From the NCBI RefSeq assembly GCF_030068475.1, contig NZ_JAQOSP010000104.1:1-64000 (forward strand): a stretch of DNA of 64,000 nucleotides, given 5' to 3'. The number at the start of each line of letters is the position of its first letter. Position 1 is the stretch's first letter. The notes beneath the pieces are model-generated. The model ran no database searches and was not told the origin of the DNA. It worked only from the letters and a program-made list of their open reading frames with translations. Below, piece after piece: positions 17,333-25,745 of this stretch. This DNA is from Roseofilum acuticapitatum BLCC-M154 (GTDB lineage: Bacteria; Cyanobacteriota; Cyanobacteriia; Cyanobacteriales; Desertifilaceae). The position numbers were made by a program, and so were the translations under genes.

Positions 17333-17572
17333 ATGTATCATCCACAACCCTTTGTCGTACAAAACCCTACCCTGTCTCCGAGTCCTGAACCTTTGCCAGA
17401 ACCGGTAGATCTGGTCTCAGAGAATGGCCAAATCATTGTTTATATTGGTGTCTTTTTATTAATTGTCACTCTGATCGTTATTACGGGTATAATCAATAAA
17501 AAAATCGAAAAAGCGCTAATTGTTTCCGCCCTACTCAGTTTGCTTTTAATCCCCCTATTATGGTTAATCTAA
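17333..17572 (+). CDS. small hypothetical membrane protein
   Basis: A 79-residue protein with a Pro-rich N-terminus (NPTLSPSPEPLPEPVD) and two predicted membrane helices, GQIIVYIGVFLLIVTLIVITGII and ALIVSALLSLLLIPLLWLI, separated by a short basic loop NKKIEK. No family recognised. It lies between the divergent pentapeptide gene and msrP on the plus strand; a 78-base gap to msrP leaves cotranscription possible. Confidence 0.6.
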   Translation: MYHPQPFVVQNPTLSPSPEPLPEPVDLVSENGQIIVYIGVFLLIVTLIVITGIINKKIEKALIVSALLSLLLIPLLWLI

Positions 17573-17650
17573 AGCGTCAAAATCAAAAAAACAGATTACA
17601 ATAGAACAGAAAATGATTTTGATTGCCGCTTTGAGTATTTACCAATTGTC

Positions 17651-18631
17651 ATGACCTTAATCAAAGTTTCCCAAATCTGGGATATACCCGATCGCCAAAT
17701 CACTCCAGAGTCCGTCTTCATGAATCGTCGGAAATTGCTCAAGGGGTTGATGGGAGCGGGAATTACCGCCAGTCTACTCCCCTTAACCGCTTGTCGTACA
17801 ACCGGTGAATCCAATTCTACCCTCTCTCCTTATCAAACCCCAGAGTCCATTATTCAAAATCCAGAATTTCCCCAGGGAGATTTGCAAATTACACCCCAAT
17901 CCCTTTCTTCCCAATATAATAACTTTTACGAGTTTGGCACGACCAAATCCATTCAACAAGCCGCCCAAGCTTTACCCACGGAAAACTGGAAAGTTGAGGT
18001 AGGAGGATTAGTCAAAAATCCCCAAACCTATGACATCGATGATTTACGCAAAACTTTTGACCTAGAAGAGCGAGTGTATCGATTTCGCTGTGTGGAAGCT
18101 TGGGCCATGGTTGTGCCCTGGTTAGGTTTCCCGATGCGTAAACTCATAGAAGCAGTCGAACCTACCTCCGAGGCGAAATTTGTCCGGTTTACCTCCTGGT
18201 ACGATAAAGAGATTAGTACCGGCCCCTCCTGGAGTCCCTTTTCCAACATTCCCTGGCCCTATACCGAAGGCTTGCGAATTGAGGAAATGGCCAATGAACT
18301 CGCCTTTTTTGCCACGGGAATTTATGGCAAAGATTTACCCAAACAGCATGGCGCACCCATCCGCCAAGTTATTCCTTGGAAATATGGATTTAAGGGAGCA
18401 AAATCTATTGTCAAAATTGACTTTCTCGACACTCAACCGGCCACCTTTTGGAATACCATCGATGCCAATGAATATGATTTTGAAGCCAATGTGAACCCAG
18501 ATAAGCCCCATCCCCGATGGTCTCAAGCCACGGAACGGGTGATTAGTGAAGGAGCGCCGTTCACTTGGCCGAGGCAACCCACCTTACCCTATAACGGTTA
18601 TGGGGAATGGGTGGCTCATTTATATGGTTAA
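17651..18631 (+). CDS. msrP: protein-methionine-sulfoxide reductase catalytic subunit MsrP (YedY)
   Basis: A molybdopterin oxidoreductase that repairs oxidised methionines in exported proteins. At 326 residues it has the family length. A twin-arginine signal is present (MNRRKLLKGLMGAG, residues 24-37), followed by LTAC (45-48), which reads as a lipobox, so it may be a Tat-exported lipoprotein. The Mo-ligand Cys lies in RFRCVEAWAMVVPWLGFP. Other conserved parts are FVRFTSWYDKE, HGAPIRQVIPWKYGFK and a C-terminal W-rich tail. E. coli MsrP gets electrons from the heme membrane protein MsrQ. No MsrQ is visible here, but a DUF4079 membrane protein is encoded two genes downstream. Confidence 0.93.
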   Translation: MTLIKVSQIWDIPDRQITPESVFMNRRKLLKGLMGAGITASLLPLTACRTTGESNSTLSPYQTPESIIQNPEFPQGDLQITPQSLSSQYNNFYEFGTTKSIQQAAQALPTENWKVEVGGLVKNPQTYDIDDLRKTFDLEERVYRFRCVEAWAMVVPWLGFPMRKLIEAVEPTSEAKFVRFTSWYDKEISTGPSWSPFSNIPWPYTEGLRIEEMANELAFFATGIYGKDLPKQHGAPIRQVIPWKYGFKGAKSIVKIDFLDTQPATFWNTIDANEYDFEANVNPDKPHPRWSQATERVISEGAPFTWPRQPTLPYNGYGEWVAHLYG

Positions 18632-18686
18632 GCCTATGCTTTAAAGAGTGTGAGCATCAAACCTAACCGTTAAAAGGTGATGAGGA

Positions 18687-19160
18687 GTGAAAACTAAATA
18701 TTGGAGATTAGCAGGACTAGGGGCCATCATCGCCAGTCTAGTCCTGTGTGTGTTTCCTGCTTGGGCAGAGCTACAGCGCTATCAGATCATAGCGCTCGTC
18801 GAAGCTCTGCGAGAGTCCGCCCCCCAAGGGCAAACCGCCGAACCCCTGTATGGCCCATGGAAAATTCGGCCCAATAACATTACCCGATGGTCTAAATGGT
18901 GTCTGGGAGAATCCGTAGATCCGGAAGCGTTTGCTGCTAATCTCAGTCAGACCAGAGCCGTTTTAGTTTGTATCGTTGGCGAAGTTCTAGCCGAAGAATA
19001 TGACCGGACTGCTGAAAATGAAGACCTTGCCATCCGCAGAACAGCCGCTTGGTGGGTATCGGGTGATGCAAATTTGTATGATCAAGGGGACATAGCTGTT
19101 TACACTAATAAAGTGTTGGAGTCTTATCAAGGCTTCAGGAACAACCCCACAGACTTTTAG
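18687..19160 (+). CDS. secreted hypothetical protein in the msrP cluster
   Basis: A 157-residue protein with a GTG start. The preceding TGAGGA supports it, and the overlapping ATG at 18680 runs into a stop. The signal peptide is KTKYWRLAGLGAIIASLVLCVFPAWA, cleaved before ELQRYQI. The mature protein has two Cys (KWCLGES and VLVCIVG) that could pair, and Trp-rich motifs (RPNNITRWSKWCLGE, RTAAWWVSGD). It lies 55 bases after msrP and 57 before the DUF4079 gene, all plus strand, so a three-gene operon is likely. No known family identified; a periplasmic accessory of the methionine sulfoxide repair system is possible. Confidence 0.75.
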   Translation: MKTKYWRLAGLGAIIASLVLCVFPAWAELQRYQIIALVEALRESAPQGQTAEPLYGPWKIRPNNITRWSKWCLGESVDPEAFAANLSQTRAVLVCIVGEVLAEEYDRTAENEDLAIRRTAAWWVSGDANLYDQGDIAVYTNKVLESYQGFRNNPTDF

Positions 19161-19217
19161 ATTCCAAAGTCTGGAAATAGCAAACCACTTGACTTAAATC
19201 ATTACTCGGATTACTCC

Positions 19218-19712
19218 ATGGACACCATTAGAGACCTTCTGCAACCGATTGTTAACCCTATTGCCGATTATTTCGCCGGTTTGGGTATTCCTGAACCCAT
19301 CACCCATTGGGGGCATCCCCTGATGATGGGTATTGTTGTTTTTGTGTTGGGCAGTTTTGTGGGCTTTGTCGGATGGCGCGGACGTAATGCTACCGATGAA
19401 GAGGTGAAAACTCAAAATATGCTTAATCACCGCAAGCTGGCCCCGTTTTTGACCTTATTCTTAGGACTTGGATATACCGGAGGGGTGTTATCTCTGGTGA
19501 TGCAAGGGCAACCGATTCTGGAAAGCCCCCATTTTTGGACGGGTTCCATTGTCTTAGTGATGCTGGGTCTTAATGGGGCAATTTCGATTACCAAGTTTGG
19601 GGGAGATAATAAACCCTCCTTGCGTACCCTTCATGCTTATTTGGGTACGGCAGCCTTGGCGTTGTTGTTTATTCATGCCTTTTTAGGTCTGAACTTAGGC
19701 TTATCGATTTAA
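19218..19712 (+). CDS. DUF4079 membrane protein, likely heme-binding
   Basis: A 164-residue protein with four probable membrane helices (GIVVFVLGSFVGFVGW; LAPFLTLFLGLGYTGGVLSLV; FWTGSIVLVMLGLNGAIS; TLHAYLGTAALALLFIHAFLGL). This matches the cyanobacterial and plant DUF4079 family. His residues recur at helix ends (THWGHPL, LNHRKLAP, SPHFWTG, LRTLHAYLG, LFIHAFLGL), a layout like cytochrome b561 or MsrQ-type di-heme bundles. It is the third gene of the msrP cluster. An inference is that it feeds electrons to MsrP in place of MsrQ. Heme binding is inferred only from His placement. Confidence 0.82.
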   Translation: MDTIRDLLQPIVNPIADYFAGLGIPEPITHWGHPLMMGIVVFVLGSFVGFVGWRGRNATDEEVKTQNMLNHRKLAPFLTLFLGLGYTGGVLSLVMQGQPILESPHFWTGSIVLVMLGLNGAISITKFGGDNKPSLRTLHAYLGTAALALLFIHAFLGLNLGLSI

Positions 19713-19824
19713 GCTGTAATTTTGGGTAGAGAGGGTAGGGGGGAGGGTTTGTTGCTCCTCTGCCCTTCTCTAATTGTTTGATTACGATAGAAGATTGATG
19801 GGGGAGATGGTCTAAAACCCTATA

Positions 19825-21243
19825 TCAAGCTTGATGGCCCTGCAATTTTGTCAATAATTCGTCTTTAATCCGATTTAAGATGGAAGTCTCATCTAAACCC
19901 GATAAAATGCGGCTAACTACGGCTTTTGGCCCGTCGGGCCCCCAGGATGCGCCATTGGCTAAGTATTCTTTGGTGACTTGGCCAATGCCATAGGAGGATA
20001 GGGCGGAAATTGCTGCTTGACTGATGGCGACAGAGAGATAGGGGCCGATCGCCGCACCTGCGGTTATAGGAGTGGCTAAACCGAGCAAACCCTTTAGGCT
20101 ACTGAGTCCGAGATTGGCGAATAATTCTCCGGCGCTGATTCCTCCCATGGCGATCGCAATTTTTTGTAGTAAATTCAGTGCCCCTTGTTGGGTCATGGGA
20201 ATACCATAGAGTTGGGATAACTTCAGGATCATGACCAGATCAATCACGGCTGCACTGAGTAAATCGATCGCCGTCACCGGATTCAGGGCGATCGCCAATC
20301 CCTTGACTTTGACAAAATTCCAGATAATTTGATTCCCCTTCCCCTCGCGAATCTCCATCTTGCGCTTCACTAAACGCTCATTGACTGTATCCGCGTAAAG
20401 CATCGTATTTAAAGCCACTAAAGATTTACCTTCGCGATCGAGCAGATCCAAGATTTTCAGCTTCAAATCCTCCACTTGCGGTTCTCCCCGCACCAACCTC
20501 ACCCCCAAACTGCCATCCGACCGACGCACCCCTTCCGGAACCAACGGACAAGCAGCCGCCATCACAATCTCATCCGGAGATAACAACTCCTTCACCCGTT
20601 CATCACGAATTTTTTCATAAATCATCATCCGATCCGTATCCGGATACTGATCGATCTTATTAAACACCAACAAAATCGGCTTACTCTCCGCACGCAACAG
20701 AGACAAAGCCTCATATTCCACCTGGGTCATATCCCCAGCAATCACAAACAAAATTAAGTCCGACTGTTTCGCCACCTGGTGAGCCAACTGCGCTCGCTGC
20801 TGGCCATTCACCTCATCAATTCCTGGCGTATCCATCAACTGAATCTGGGCCTGTCCTTGCCTGCCAATAGTCACCCGGACTAACTCCGACTCCTCTTGAT
20901 AAGCCACTTCCCAGGACGCTCCATGAATAGCACGAGTGACCCCATGGGTAGGGCCCGTTTCAAACACGGGATTTCCCAACAACGCATTCAGAACCGAAGA
21001 TTTTCCCCGTCCCACCAAACCAAACACGGCAATTTGTACTCGACTTTGTTCTAACTTATCGAGCATTCCTTCTAAATCTTCAATTTCTGCTTCTAGTCCC
21101 GACCGTTCTGAGTCACTCAAATCCAAATTCCTGACCAAGGACTGCAACGACTCCGTAGCCTGCTTATAGTTTAATTCTGCTTGAATATCAGCAAAGCTAA
21201 GGAGAGTTTGTTCGAGCTGTTGCTCAAAATCTGCGTCACTCAT
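19825..21243 (-). CDS. Era/dynamin-like GTPase with C-terminal membrane-active DUF697-type region
   Basis: A 472-residue GTP-binding protein. A helical N-terminus (about 1-65) precedes the G domain: G1 VFGLVGRGKSSVLNALLG, G3 MDTPGIDE, G4 LVFNKIDQYPD. The C-terminal half has long hydrophobic Ala/Gly/Leu-rich stretches (AAVIDLVMILKLSQLYGIPM, ALNLLQKIAIAMGGISAGELF, LLGLATPITAGAAIGPYLSVAI), typical of DUF697-type GTPases on cyanobacterial and plastid membranes. It has no close same-strand partner. Its 5' end abuts the left end of the TnpB element, only 23 bases from the LE hairpin, so the insertion may have displaced its promoter. Confidence 0.85.
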   Translation of the reverse strand: MSDADFEQQLEQTLLSFADIQAELNYKQATESLQSLVRNLDLSDSERSGLEAEIEDLEGMLDKLEQSRVQIAVFGLVGRGKSSVLNALLGNPVFETGPTHGVTRAIHGASWEVAYQEESELVRVTIGRQGQAQIQLMDTPGIDEVNGQQRAQLAHQVAKQSDLILFVIAGDMTQVEYEALSLLRAESKPILLVFNKIDQYPDTDRMMIYEKIRDERVKELLSPDEIVMAAACPLVPEGVRRSDGSLGVRLVRGEPQVEDLKLKILDLLDREGKSLVALNTMLYADTVNERLVKRKMEIREGKGNQIIWNFVKVKGLAIALNPVTAIDLLSAAVIDLVMILKLSQLYGIPMTQQGALNLLQKIAIAMGGISAGELFANLGLSSLKGLLGLATPITAGAAIGPYLSVAISQAAISALSSYGIGQVTKEYLANGASWGPDGPKAVVSRILSGLDETSILNRIKDELLTKLQGHQA

Positions 21244-21351
21244 CAGAAAAATTGGGTCTGAAACCCCGCCCTTCCAGGGCGGCTTTACTAACCATAGGCT
21301 ACCACAATTACATCTTAGGTGCTACCCTGTGAAAAATCCTTTGACTCACAC

Positions 21352-22524
21352 ATGGAAAGAGCATTTAACTACCGATTTTACCCAACCTTAGAGCAAGAGT
21401 CGCTATTGCGGCGAACTTTGGGTTGTGTAAGATTAGTTTACAACAAAGCGCTCCATGAAAGAACTCAGGCTTGGTATCAACCACAAGAAAGAATCGATTA
21501 CGCTCAAACCTCTTCAATGTTGACCAACTGGAAAAAACAAGAAGAGTTAGATTTCTTAAATGAGGTAAGTTGTGTCCCCTTACAACAAGGATTAAGACAC
21601 CTACAAACCGCATTTACCAACTTTTTTGCCAAGCGTGCTAAGTATCCCAATTTCAAGAAAAAACACCAAGGAGGTAGTGCGGAATTTACTAAATCTGCAT
21701 TCAAGTTCAAAGAAGGTCAAATCTATTTAGCCAAATGTAAAGAACCCTTAGCCATTCGTTGGTCTCGTCAGATCCCATCCGGTTGTCTCCCAAGTTCTGT
21801 AACCGTAAAACTCCATCCGTCAGGACGTTGGCATATTTCCATTAGATTTGATGACCCCACCATTAAACCTTTACCTGCTAACGATAAAGCGGTAGGTATT
21901 GATTTAGGAATTAGCAGCCTATTAACTACCAGTGATGGAAACCAGGTAGCTAACCCCAAACCCTTAAAGAAACACTACCGTAAATTAAGGAGACTTCAAA
22001 AAAGCTTATCAAGAAAACAGAAAGGCTCTAACAATAGATATAAGTCCAGAGTAAAACTGGCTAGAGTTCACCAAAAAATAGTCGATACTAGAACTGACCA
22101 TTTACATAAGCTAACCACTCAACTGGTGCGCGAAAACCAAACGATAGTGGTTGAGGACTTAGCTGTTAAGAATATGGTTAAAAATAGAAAGCTGGCACAA
22201 GCAATATCAGACGCAAGTTGGGGAGAACTGACTCGACAATTGGAATACAAATGCCGATGGTATGGCAGAAACTATATTGAGATAGATAGGTGGTTTCCTA
22301 GTTCTAAGCGTTGTAGTAATTGCGGGCATGTGGTTGAAAAAATGCCGTTAAATATTCGGCAATGGGAATGCCCTAAATGCCAAACCCGGCATGATCGCGA
22401 TATCAATGCCAGTTGTAATATCTTGGCCGCAGGACTTGCGGTGTCAGTCTGTGGAGCGAGTGTAAGACCAGAGCAGAGTAAATCTGTGAAGGCAACTGCG
22501 AAGAAACAGAAACCTAAATCGTGA
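21352..22524 (+). CDS. tnpB: TnpB RNA-guided endonuclease
   Basis: About 390 residues from ATG 21352 (MERAFNYRFYPT, the family start; the frame opens at 21319). N-terminal helix-turn-helix/REC-like region: EQESLLRRTLGCVRLVYNKAL. RuvC residues are all present: Asp in AVGIDLGISS (codon 21901-21903), Glu in IVVEDLAVKNM (codon 22153-22155), Asp in HDRDINAS (codon 22399-22401). The zinc ribbon is CSNCG ... CPKC. TnpB proteins are OmegaRNA-guided DNA nucleases that help retain their elements. The reading frame is intact, so the protein may be active. The usual C-terminal tail is basic (KATAKKQKPKS). Confidence 0.92.
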   Translation: MERAFNYRFYPTLEQESLLRRTLGCVRLVYNKALHERTQAWYQPQERIDYAQTSSMLTNWKKQEELDFLNEVSCVPLQQGLRHLQTAFTNFFAKRAKYPNFKKKHQGGSAEFTKSAFKFKEGQIYLAKCKEPLAIRWSRQIPSGCLPSSVTVKLHPSGRWHISIRFDDPTIKPLPANDKAVGIDLGISSLLTTSDGNQVANPKPLKKHYRKLRRLQKSLSRKQKGSNNRYKSRVKLARVHQKIVDTRTDHLHKLTTQLVRENQTIVVEDLAVKNMVKNRKLAQAISDASWGELTRQLEYKCRWYGRNYIEIDRWFPSSKRCSNCGHVVEKMPLNIRQWECPKCQTRHDRDINASCNILAAGLAVSVCGASVRPEQSKSVKATAKKQKPKS

Positions 22525-22566
22525 GATTTAGGAATCACGGTGGCTTCAGCCCGGTGAGGATGTCAA
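22400..22566 (+). ncRNA. probable omegaRNA (reRNA) at the tnpB 3' end
   Basis: In TnpB elements the guide RNA scaffold overlaps the 3' end of tnpB and runs to the element's right end, with the guide just beyond. Here the tnpB stop lies inside hairpin 22513-22532, followed by a second compound hairpin ending near 22566. That is the expected layout. The 5' limit is arbitrary. If the end is right, the guide would begin GGATGGGTTAAGAGG, which is local host sequence. Confidence 0.45.
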
Positions 22567-22609
22567 GGATGGGTTAAGAGGATGGGCAATGATAACGGTG
22601 TCATTGAAT

Positions 22610-23707
22610 TTACTCAGCCCGATAAAAGGGTTTTTTCACCACTTTCATCGGATAGCGTTTGCCGCGAATTTCTACTTCTACTTCTTGACCAATTTTAGCC
22701 CATTTTTTGGGTAAGTAAGCCATGGCAATGGGATAACCGAGGGTGGGGGAAAGGGTTCCACTGGCAACTTCAGAAATTACTTCTCCAGCAGCCAAAAGGG
22801 GATAACCATGACGAGCAATATGGCGACCTTCTCCTTGTAGTCCGACTAACCGTTTGGAGACTCCATTGGCTTGCTGCTCTTCTAAGACGGAGCGACCGAT
22901 AAAATCACCTTTGGTTTTGAGGTGGACTAACCATTTTAATCCGGCTTCTAGGGGGGTGGTGGTTGAGTCAATATCTTGACCGTAGAGGGCTAAGGCTGCT
23001 TCTAGGCGTAGGGTATCTCTGGCTCCTAAACCGCAGGGAGTAACGCCGGACTTGAGGAGGGTGTCCCAAAGTTGTAGGGCTGTGTCTGGGTTGAGCATTA
23101 TTTCTACTCCATCTTCGCCGGTGTAGCCGGTGCGAGCGAGGAAGGCGGGACTACCGAGGAGAGACAGGGTGGCGTGACCGAAGCGGGGAATGGATGAGAG
23201 GTCTGTTTCGACTAGAGGTTGTAGGGTTTCTATGGCTCTGGGGCCTTGCACCGCGATTAGAGCTTGAGTGAGGGTGCGATCGCTAAATTGGATTTTATCG
23301 CGATCGAGGTGTTTTTCGATCCATTGGCGATCGCCTTCACAAGTAGCAGCATTGACAATAATGGCCACTTTTTCCTCTCCATTGGCCTCTTGGCTTTGCA
23401 GATAGACAATAATATCGTCAATTATGCCGCCTTCTGGATTCAGCAGCACCGTATACTGGGCTTCACCTGGTTTTAGACGAGCTAGATCAGAGGGGACAAG
23501 CCCTTGTAAACTGGCAATGACCGATGGGCCGCTGAGGAAGAATTTGCCCATATGGGAGATGTCAAACATCCCGACTTGGGTTCTAACCGCTTCATGTTCT
23601 TGTTTGATTCCCGAAAATTGCACCGGCATTTCCCAACCGGAAAATTCCGTCATCTTTGCCTTGAGTTTTACACACGAGTCAAACAGTGGAGTATGAAGTA
23701 AAGCCAT
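22610..23707 (-). CDS. gcvT: aminomethyltransferase (glycine cleavage T-protein)
   Basis: The T-protein of glycine decarboxylase. It transfers the methylene group from aminomethyl-lipoyl H-protein to tetrahydrofolate. In cyanobacteria it works in photorespiratory glycine breakdown. At 365 residues it is full length. Conserved segments are FSGWEMPVQFSGIKQEHEAVRTQVGMFDISHMGKF at the N-terminus, ARTGYTGEDGVEI, GLGARDTLRLEAAL and the C-terminal GCV_T_C barrel with LSPTLGYPIAMAYL. It stands alone on the minus strand, divergent from rbcL across a 482-base gap. glcD and lpdA of the same route also occur in this window but are not clustered with it. Confidence 0.95.
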   Translation of the reverse strand: MALLHTPLFDSCVKLKAKMTEFSGWEMPVQFSGIKQEHEAVRTQVGMFDISHMGKFFLSGPSVIASLQGLVPSDLARLKPGEAQYTVLLNPEGGIIDDIIVYLQSQEANGEEKVAIIVNAATCEGDRQWIEKHLDRDKIQFSDRTLTQALIAVQGPRAIETLQPLVETDLSSIPRFGHATLSLLGSPAFLARTGYTGEDGVEIMLNPDTALQLWDTLLKSGVTPCGLGARDTLRLEAALALYGQDIDSTTTPLEAGLKWLVHLKTKGDFIGRSVLEEQQANGVSKRLVGLQGEGRHIARHGYPLLAAGEVISEVASGTLSPTLGYPIAMAYLPKKWAKIGQEVEVEIRGKRYPMKVVKKPFYRAE

Positions 23708-24189
23708 AGTGATTGTCGTAATGATCCTACAGGCACTATAGCAAAGGATGCCCCCATGCTAGAAGCTCTGCCACAGTCTTGGCTAAGTACAGGGGGCGAT
23801 CGCAAAACCCACCATAAAAGTTATCTTTTGTCAAAAATGATGTCCAGATCGTAACATTCTTCTCTAGTATTCCTCTTCAACAAGATAACGTTATATTGCG
23901 TTATGTGAGGAGAAAAAACAAGGATATTTACTCATCAATCCTGGAAAGGTTCGGTTTATTGGCGATCTCCAAACCAACCCTGAAAAATCAGGCTTAACAT
24001 TTTCTTAATAAATGTAGACTTTTGTCAAGATCATTGTGATAAAGCTTAATGATTCCTGTAAACATAAGTAAGGATTATTTGCAAAACAAGTAGAAGTGAA
24101 CAAAAAAAGGCCCGAATCTTGATATATTCTTAAACATCTAGCCAATCGGCACAAAACGTATTAAGTGCTAGTTTTTAGGAAGGGATTTC
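23708..24189 (+). promoter_or_regulatory. intergenic control region upstream of rbcL
   Basis: A 482-base AT-rich gap between divergent gcvT and rbcL. A candidate sigma-70 promoter for rbcL is TTGTCA (24022-24027), 17 bases, CTTAAT (24045-24050), giving a leader of roughly 130 bases. AT-rich inverted segments such as TTAACATTTTCTTAA near 23994 could bind a LysR-type regulator (RbcR/CmpR class), but no clear consensus match is seen. AGGAAGGG at about 24177 is the ribosome binding site. No ORF of note. Confidence 0.45.
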
Positions 24190-25620
24190 ATGTCTTACGC
24201 TCAAACTCAAGCCCAGTCTAAATCTGGGTATCAAGCTGGTGTAAAGGATTATAAGTTAACCTACTACACACCAGACTACACACCGAAAGATACCGACGTA
24301 CTAGCTGCATTCCGGATGACCCCGCAACCGGGCGTTCCTCCTGAAGAAGCAGGCGCTGCGGTAGCTGCGGAATCCTCCACCGGAACCTGGACAACGGTAT
24401 GGACTGACCTATTAACCGATCTCGATCGCTACAAAGGTCGTTGCTACGATATTGAAGCGGTTCCTGGAGAAGATAACCAATACATTTGTTATGTAGCTTA
24501 TCCTCTAGATCTGTTTGAAGAAGGCTCCGTAACCAATATGTTGACCTCCATTGTAGGTAACGTATTTGGTTTCAAAGCCCTGCGTGCCCTGCGTTTAGAA
24601 GATATGCGGATTCCCATCGCTTATCTGAAAACCTTCCAAGGCCCTCCCCACGGAATCACCGTAGAACGGGACAAACTCAACAAATATGGTCGTCCCCTGC
24701 TCGGTTGTACCATCAAACCCAAACTCGGTTTATCCGCTAAAAACTACGGTCGTGCCGTATACGAATGTCTGCGTGGTGGTCTAGACTTCACCAAAGACGA
24801 CGAAAACATCAACTCTCAGCCCTTCATGCGCTGGAGAGACCGCTTCCTGTTCGTTCAAGAAGCTATTGAAAAAGCCCAAGCGGAAACCGGTGAAATTAAA
24901 GGTCACTACCTCAACGTAACCGCCCCCACCGTAGAACAAATGATGCAACGGGCCGAATTCGCCAAAGAAATCGGCACTCCCATCATCATGCATGACTACC
25001 TCACCGGAGGATTCACCGCGAACACCACTCTTGCCAGATGGTGTCGTGACAATGGCGTACTGCTGCACATTCACCGTGCGATGCACGCTGTTATCGACCG
25101 TCAGAAAGCCCACGGAATTCACTTCCGCGTTCTCGCCAAATGCTTACGGATGTCCGGTGGTGACCACCTGCACTCTGGAACCGTTGTGGGTAAACTCGAA
25201 GGTGAAAAAGGCATCACCATGGGCTTCGTTGACCTCATGCGCGAAGACCATATTGAACAAGACCGTCAACGCGGGATCTACTTCACCCAAGATTGGGCTT
25301 CCATGCCTGGTGTAATGCCCGTTGCTTCTGGTGGTATTCACGTATGGCACATGCCTGCTCTAGTAGAAATCTTCGGTGACGATTCCTGCTTACAGTTCGG
25401 TGGTGGAACCTTGGGTCACCCCTGGGGTAATGCTCCGGGTGCAACCGCCAACCGTGTGGCTCTGGAAGCTTGTATCCAAGCTCGTAACGAAGGTCGTAAC
25501 CTCTTCCGCGAAGGTGGAGATGTCATCCGCGAAGCTTGTAAATGGTCTCCTGAATTGGCCGTTGCTTGCGAACTGTGGAAAGAAATCAAGTTCGAGTTCG
25601 AGGCCATGGATACCCTCTAA
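24190..25620 (+). CDS. rbcL: ribulose-1,5-bisphosphate carboxylase/oxygenase large subunit (form IB)
   Basis: The catalytic subunit of Rubisco in carboxysomes. At 476 residues it has the standard length. The active-site loop with the carbamylated Lys is [17 protein letters not shown]; the upstream [19 protein letters not shown] holds the catalytic Lys. Loop 6 is [13 protein letters not shown]. The C-terminal lid is FEFEAMDTL. The N-terminus ([30 protein letters not shown]) is typical of beta-cyanobacteria. The codon usage is clearly biased towards favoured codons, unlike many neighbours, as expected for a very highly expressed gene. First gene of rbcL-rbcX-rbcS. Confidence 0.99.
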   Translation: MSYAQTQAQSKSGYQAGVKDYKLTYYTPDYTPKDTDVLAAFRMTPQPGVPPEEAGAAVAAESSTGTWTTVWTDLLTDLDRYKGRCYDIEAVPGEDNQYICYVAYPLDLFEEGSVTNMLTSIVGNVFGFKALRALRLEDMRIPIAYLKTFQGPPHGITVERDKLNKYGRPLLGCTIKPKLGLSAKNYGRAVYECLRGGLDFTKDDENINSQPFMRWRDRFLFVQEAIEKAQAETGEIKGHYLNVTAPTVEQMMQRAEFAKEIGTPIIMHDYLTGGFTANTTLARWCRDNGVLLHIHRAMHAVIDRQKAHGIHFRVLAKCLRMSGGDHLHSGTVVGKLEGEKGITMGFVDLMREDHIEQDRQRGIYFTQDWASMPGVMPVASGGIHVWHMPALVEIFGDDSCLQFGGGTLGHPWGNAPGATANRVALEACIQARNEGRNLFREGGDVIREACKWSPELAVACELWKEIKFEFEAMDTL

Positions 25621-25660
25621 TCTCTGTCCAGAGTTAGAGCATCCGTTAAGAGGAAGAAGA

Positions 25661-25690
25661 GGCAAGAGTGTTGTTCATCACAATCTTGCC
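25661..25690 (+). other. possible attenuating hairpin between rbcL and rbcX
   Basis: GGCAAGA (25661-25667) pairs with TCTTGCC (25684-25690), with further partial pairing inside. It is followed by a second small CTCC/GGAG stem. No T-tract follows. A hairpin here could protect the rbcL 3' end or reduce read-through into rbcX. Confidence 0.3.
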
Positions 25691-25745
25691 CCTAGTCTCC
25701 CTCTAAAATCGGAGATTCTTTCATCTTAGCGGCCGAGATTAGGAC

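Larger units (their letters stand above)
21266..22566 (+). mobile_element. IS605/IS1341-type element carrying only tnpB
   Basis: A subterminal hairpin CCGCCCT-TCC-AGGGCGG (21266-21282) marks the left side. The right side has the nested hairpins common to cyanobacterial IS200/IS605 ends: CCTAAATC-GTGA-GATTTAGG (22513-22532), then a GGCT/AGCC hairpin flanked by TCACGG/CCGGTGA, ending near GGATGTCAA (about 22566). No tnpA (Y1 transposase) is present, so the copy cannot move by itself. Exact ends, target site and TAM cannot be fixed without an empty-site comparison. It sits between the GTPase and gcvT. Confidence 0.75.

Noticed and set aside
24055-24080. NtcA-type site (GTA-N8-TAC) upstream of rbcL
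   Set aside because: GTAAACATAAGTAAG resembles it but ends TAA rather than TAC; no proper -10 is placed behind it.
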